DNA of 64,000 nucleotides from Chryseobacterium shigense (GTDB lineage: Bacteria > Bacteroidota > Bacteroidia > Flavobacteriales > Weeksellaceae), in NCBI RefSeq assembly GCF_900156575.1, contig NZ_FTNY01000003.1:62001-126000 (forward strand), written 5' to 3'. The translations under genes were made by a program, and so were the position numbers. Below, piece by piece: positions 60,192 to 64,000 of the stretch; positions within the stretch are counted from its first letter, which is position 1; each line of letters opens with the position of its first letter. Below the pieces are notes generated by a model. The model was not told the DNA's origin. It saw only the letters and a program-made list of their open reading frames with translations, and ran no database searches.

Positions 60192-61925
60192 ATGAAGAAA
60201 TTGTTATATAATTCTCTCTTTATTTTTTCATTCATAAGCTTTATAGCTAAAGCTCAATACCAGCCCAAAAATATATCCAAAGAAGACCTTAAAAAAGCTC
60301 ATCACTGGGTAGATAAAACATACAGGTCTCTTTCTCAGGATGAAAAACTGGGCCAGCTGTTTATTGTAGCACTTTATACCAATAAAGGGGAAGACTATAT
60401 TCATCAGATCCGAAATATTGTTGTAAACGATAAAATCGGAGGACTGATCTTAATGCAGGACGATGCAGCCAGAGAGATCAGCCTGGTGAACGAGTTCCAG
60501 CAGAAATCAAAAGTCCCGATGATGATTGGTATGGATGCAGAATGGGGACTGTTTCAAAGAATTGCCACAGCACATAAATTTCCATGGGCGATGACGCTGG
60601 GTGCCATACAGGATAAAAATCTTATTTATCAGATGTCTGCGAAAATTGCGGAAGACTGCCACAGAATGGGAATTAACTGGGATTTCGCACCGGTTGTTGA
60701 TGTCAATACCAACCCCAACAATCCAATTATCGGGAACAGAAGTTTTGGATCTGAGGTTGATAATGTGATCAGTTCTGCTTTGTCTTATTCTAACGGGCTT
60801 CAGGACAACACGATTCTTGCAGCCATCAAACATTTTCCGGGCCACGGCGATACAAGTACAGACTCCCATCTGGATCTGCCAGTTGTTTCCCATAGTTTAG
60901 AAAGACTCAACACCGTTGAGCTTGCTCCTTTTAAAGCTTTAATGGATAAAGGAATAGGCGGAGTGATGGTAGCCCATCTCTATGTACCAAGTTTGGAATC
61001 AGGAAAAGGAATTCCTGCATCTGTCTCTAAAAACATCATTACCGGATTATTAAAAGAACAATTAGGATATAAAGGCTTAATTATCACCGATGCATTAAAC
61101 ATGGGTGCTGTAGCCAATAAATATAAACCTGGTGAACTGGACGCGCTTGCATTTAAAGCAGGAAATGACATTATGCTTTTCTCTCAGGGGGTTTCAGAAG
61201 GCAAAAAATTAATTCAGAAAAGTATTGAAAAAGGAGAAATCTCTCAGGCAAGAGTTGAAGAAAGTGTAAAGAAAATTTTATTGACCAAATATTTCTTAGG
61301 CCTTGACAAATACAGCCCTAAAAATCCTGAAAACATTAACCATGATATTAATAATGAGTCGCACAAAACATTGGTAAAGAATCTTTATGCTAATGCTCTG
61401 ACGTTATTAAAAGATGACAAAAATCTGCTTCCTATTATTGGAAAACAGGTCTACTATGTTCCTCTGGAAGAAGCTCCGTATCAGACTTTTGCCAATCAGC
61501 TTGGATCTAATGTAATGATCAGAAAAGCCAACGAAATCAGTACCATCCCTTCAGGTTCTACAGTAATTGTAGGGCTTCACAAGGATAATTCAACAGCATA
61601 TAAACCTTATAAAATTTCAGCAGAATCTAAAAAAATCCTTGCTGATCTTACCAGGAATCAAAACGTTATCTTAAATGTTTTCGGAAGTGCTTACGCTTTA
61701 AAAGACATGGATATTTCAAAAGTATCTACAGTCCTCGTATCTTATGAAAATAACGATGACTCAATGGCTGCCACAGCCGATGCGTTGAACGGAAAAACAA
61801 AAATAGGGGGCAGACTTCCCGTTCTGGTCAATGACCAACTGAAAGCAGGAATGGGCATGGATAAAGTTCCGGCTGCCTTTTCTCAGGCAAACACAACAGT
61901 TTTTACAACATCAAAACAACAATAA
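60192..61925 (+). CDS. GH3-family beta-N-acetylhexosaminidase (NagZ-like), secreted
   Basis: A 577-residue exported glycosidase from the ATG at 60192; the signal is MKKLLYNSLFIFSFISFIAK. The NagZ loop AIKHFPGHGDTSTDSHLDLP begins near residue 211 and carries the catalytic His-Asp dyad. GMDAEWGLFQRI and PASVSKNIITGLLKEQLGY are also typical, as is the nucleophile region LIITDALNMGAV. A C-terminal GH3 domain is present, so it is longer than E. coli NagZ. It probably removes GlcNAc from peptidoglycan fragments. bshA follows 4 nt after its stop. Confidence 0.9.
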   Translation: MKKLLYNSLFIFSFISFIAKAQYQPKNISKEDLKKAHHWVDKTYRSLSQDEKLGQLFIVALYTNKGEDYIHQIRNIVVNDKIGGLILMQDDAAREISLVNEFQQKSKVPMMIGMDAEWGLFQRIATAHKFPWAMTLGAIQDKNLIYQMSAKIAEDCHRMGINWDFAPVVDVNTNPNNPIIGNRSFGSEVDNVISSALSYSNGLQDNTILAAIKHFPGHGDTSTDSHLDLPVVSHSLERLNTVELAPFKALMDKGIGGVMVAHLYVPSLESGKGIPASVSKNIITGLLKEQLGYKGLIITDALNMGAVANKYKPGELDALAFKAGNDIMLFSQGVSEGKKLIQKSIEKGEISQARVEESVKKILLTKYFLGLDKYSPKNPENINHDINNESHKTLVKNLYANALTLLKDDKNLLPIIGKQVYYVPLEEAPYQTFANQLGSNVMIRKANEISTIPSGSTVIVGLHKDNSTAYKPYKISAESKKILADLTRNQNVILNVFGSAYALKDMDISKVSTVLVSYENNDDSMAATADALNGKTKIGGRLPVLVNDQLKAGMGMDKVPAAFSQANTTVFTTSKQQ

Positions 61926-61929
61926 TCTC

Positions 61930-63078
61930 ATGAAAATAGGCATACTTTGCTATCCAACATACGGAGGAAGCGGAATCGTAGCAACAGAATTGGGAATGTC
62001 TCTGGCCAACAAAGGCTATGAGGTCCATTTCATAAGTTCTGCGCTTCCCGCAAGATTAGACATTACCAACCCGAATATTTTCTTTCACAGAGTCAATGTA
62101 CAGACCTACCCGCTTTTCCAGTATCAGCCTTATGATATTGCATTAAGCTCCATGATCTATCGTGTGGTGAATCTTTATAAGCTCGATCTGCTGCACGCTC
62201 ATTACGCCATCCCATATGCATATGCTGCATTTACCGCCAAACAGATGCTAAAGGAAGACAATAATGATGTTCCGCTGGTAACAACGCTTCACGGAACGGA
62301 TATTACCCTTGTAGGACAGCATCCAAGTTACAAACATGCTGTAGAATTTTCAATCAATCAGTCTGATGCGATCACCTCCGTTTCTGAAAGTTTGAAAAAA
62401 GATACTCTCCAGTTTTTCAATATCAAAAAGGAAATTCAGGTGATTACCAATTTTATTGATAATTCCGAATTTGACGATTGCTCAGAATGCCAGAGAACAC
62501 AGTTTGCAAATCCGGACGAGAAAATTTTGATCCATGTATCCAACCTACGGCCTGTAAAAAGGGTTGAAGAAGTGCTTCAAATCTTCAAAAGTGTAGAGAA
62601 AAAAGTAAAATCAAAGCTGATTATCATTGGTGAAGGACCGGATATGGAAAAGGTGAACCAGTTTCTGGAAGAAAATCCTGAATTGATTTCAAAGATCCGT
62701 CTGCTTGGAAAAGTAAATGATCTGTATAAAATCTTACAGTTATCCGACGTGTTTTTACTTCCTTCTGAGCAGGAAAGCTTCGGACTGGCAGCACTTGAGG
62801 CTATGGCAGCGTACACCCCGGTGATCAGCTCCAATGCAGGAGGGATTCCTGAGGTCAATATCCAGGGAGAAACAGGATTCTTAGCTGAAATCGGAAATGT
62901 GGAAGCAATGAGTAACTATACGATCAAATTATTAAGCAACGACGAGCTTTTGGCAACAATGAAAAAGAATGCAAAAGAACAGGCGATCAAATTTGATCTA
63001 AAAAATATTCTTCCTATCTATGAAGAAATGTACAGAACAACAATTGAAAACTTCAACAAGGAGCTGACAAAAGCTTAA
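61930..63078 (+). CDS. bshA: BshA, N-acetyl-alpha-D-glucosaminyl L-malate synthase
   Basis: A 382-residue GT4-family glycosyltransferase. It catalyses the first step of bacillithiol synthesis, joining GlcNAc from UDP-GlcNAc to L-malate. Motifs are YPTYGGSGIVATELGMSLAN, HFISSALPARLD, TTLHGTDITLVGQHPSYKHA, VSNLRPVKRVEEVLQ and LLPSEQESFGLAALEAMAAY. The length is normal. It lies 4 nt after the GH3 gene and has a terminator. Confidence 0.95.
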   Translation: MKIGILCYPTYGGSGIVATELGMSLANKGYEVHFISSALPARLDITNPNIFFHRVNVQTYPLFQYQPYDIALSSMIYRVVNLYKLDLLHAHYAIPYAYAAFTAKQMLKEDNNDVPLVTTLHGTDITLVGQHPSYKHAVEFSINQSDAITSVSESLKKDTLQFFNIKKEIQVITNFIDNSEFDDCSECQRTQFANPDEKILIHVSNLRPVKRVEEVLQIFKSVEKKVKSKLIIIGEGPDMEKVNQFLEENPELISKIRLLGKVNDLYKILQLSDVFLLPSEQESFGLAALEAMAAYTPVISSNAGGIPEVNIQGETGFLAEIGNVEAMSNYTIKLLSNDELLATMKKNAKEQAIKFDLKNILPIYEEMYRTTIENFNKELTKA

Positions 63079-63137
63079 CCAATAGTTTTAGCCAATCCAT
63101 GACCAAAGTGCTTTAATAAGCAAAAACATCAATTATA

Positions 63138-63172
63138 ATGCCTCCCACCTCTTGATGGAAGGCATTTTATTT
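63138..63172 (+). terminator. Terminator of bshA
   Basis: AATGCCTCCCA and TGGAAGGCATT (one mismatch) with a short loop, then a T-rich tail. Confidence 0.75.
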
Positions 63173-63330
63173 TTTAAAGCAAAAAAACAATAAAAGAGAA
63201 AGAACAGCATATAAATTTCTATTGTGTAAACTGTATTTCTATTGATGAGAAATTGTTTAGAACAGAGGTGGAAAATCTAAGTTTTGAGGTGATAAAAGTG
63301 TGGAATTTCTACTATATTTATATCACACCT

Positions 63331-64000
63331 ATGACAGAAAAATTGCTTCAATATCTTTGGAACTATAAAGTTTTCAAACATTTTGACTTCAGGGATATTG
63401 AAGGCAATGCTGTTGAAATTCTAAACTTCGGAAAATGGAATACGGATGCAGGACCAGATTTTCTTGATGCAAAAATAAAAATCAAAGATCTTGTGATCGC
63501 CGGAAATATTGAACTGCACGTTCGCACCTCCGACTGGATCTTCCACAACCATTCTCAGGACCCTAATTACCAAAACATCATTTTACATGTTGTTTATCAG
63601 AATGACGCCGAGATCGATGACCTCAACGGTAAAAACATTCCTACTCTGGAATTGAGAGCGTACATTGATCATAATATTCTGGGGAAATACGAGACATTAA
63701 TGACCGGAACACAATTCATTGCCTGTGAAAATATTTTTTCGCCTGATAAAATACCCGTTAATTTTCATGAAGCTAATGTTATTAAGAAACTGGATGAAAA
63801 ATCTCAGGAATTTGAAAAAAGCTTAGAACTGCACAAGAATGATTTTGAGGCCGTTCTTTTTCACAGTCTCGCCTACTCTTTCGGATTAAAAGTAAATGCT
63901 TACACCTTCAGGCTTATTGCAGAATCTGTAGATTTCAGAATCATCAACAAGATTCGTCAGAATGAATCACAGCTTGAGGCACTTCTTTTTGGCATTTCAG
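63331..64000 (+). CDS. DUF2851 protein (partial, cut by the window edge)
   Basis: The frame opens with ATG at 63331 (MTEKLLQYLWNYKVF) and stays open for 223 codons to the edge. It contains FGKWNTDAGPDFLDAKIKI, IAGNIELHVRTSDW and ILHVVYQNDA, characteristic of the DUF2851 family in Bacteroidota. Function unknown. The C-terminal part is missing. It follows the bshA terminator after about 160 nt. Confidence 0.85.
   Translation, partial: MTEKLLQYLWNYKVFKHFDFRDIEGNAVEILNFGKWNTDAGPDFLDAKIKIKDLVIAGNIELHVRTSDWIFHNHSQDPNYQNIILHVVYQNDAEIDDLNGKNIPTLELRAYIDHNILGKYETLMTGTQFIACENIFSPDKIPVNFHEANVIKKLDEKSQEFEKSLELHKNDFEAVLFHSLAYSFGLKVNAYTFRLIAESVDFRIINKIRQNESQLEALLFGIS

Overview
The window looks like a chromosome segment of a Flavobacteriales bacterium, most likely Chryseobacterium or a close Weeksellaceae relative. 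DNA is AT-rich and genes start without Shine-Dalgarno sites. Several promoters fit the Bacteroidota pattern (TTTG near -33, TAnnTTTG near -7). Lineage markers are a T9SS sorting tail, DUF4292, DUF4254 and DUF1573 proteins, BshA (bacillithiol), GH92, a CarboxypepD_reg-type TonB-dependent receptor and Cys-rich GG-leader peptides starting MKKLKR. I saw no rRNA, tRNA, CRISPR array, prophage or complete insertion sequence. The taxon is an inference from gene content.

Layout. 1-2975: minus-strand genes for a metallophosphoesterase, small membrane proteins, a winged-helix regulator and a transglutaminase-like protein. 3138-5603: a crotonase, a tail-collar protein and a T9SS-secreted protein. 5686-10404: a tight minus-strand unit, SUKH protein, DUF4241 protein, SMUG2-type DNA glycosylase and an SF2 helicase with predicted membrane segments; this is the best candidate for an undescribed system. 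10501-11294: a REP-associated tyrosine transposase with a REP palindrome inside its own reading frame and others beside it. 11357-25094: a phenylacetate-degradation cluster read right to left in the order paaK-E-A-B-C-D-G-H-I-J-Y, esterase, paaZ. A TetR regulator gene lies upstream at 25476-26054.

26524-29118 is clpB, followed by two small GG-leader peptide genes. 30023-32651 is a four-gene signalling operon ending in a LytS/NarL-type kinase and a LuxR-type regulator. 32911-47591 holds a pappalysin-like lipoprotein protease, two M1 peptidases, a TonB-dependent receptor, a nuclease-fold hydrolase, an SDR reductase, a DUF1573 protein and two paralogous OmpR-type two-component systems. 47698-49995 is a GH92 mannosidase. 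50289-64000 carries housekeeping and envelope genes: pyrC, a flippase, a nucleotidyltransferase, DUF4292, an EnvC-like protein, tatA, DUF4254, ribA, lipoproteins, a GH3 hexosaminidase, bshA and the start of a DUF2851 gene.

How the genes work together. The paa genes encode CoA activation of phenylacetate (PaaK), ring epoxidation (PaaABCDE), isomerisation (PaaG), ring opening (PaaZ) and beta-oxidation (PaaH, PaaJ), with thioesterases PaaI and PaaY. No paaF is visible in the cluster. A palindrome at the paaK promoter suggests TetR repression relieved by an acyl-CoA. The two OmpR-type systems each have GTTAA repeats at helical spacing upstream of the kinase gene, which points to autoregulation. 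Most gaps in the paa cluster are filled by inverted-repeat elements that could fold in the mRNA.
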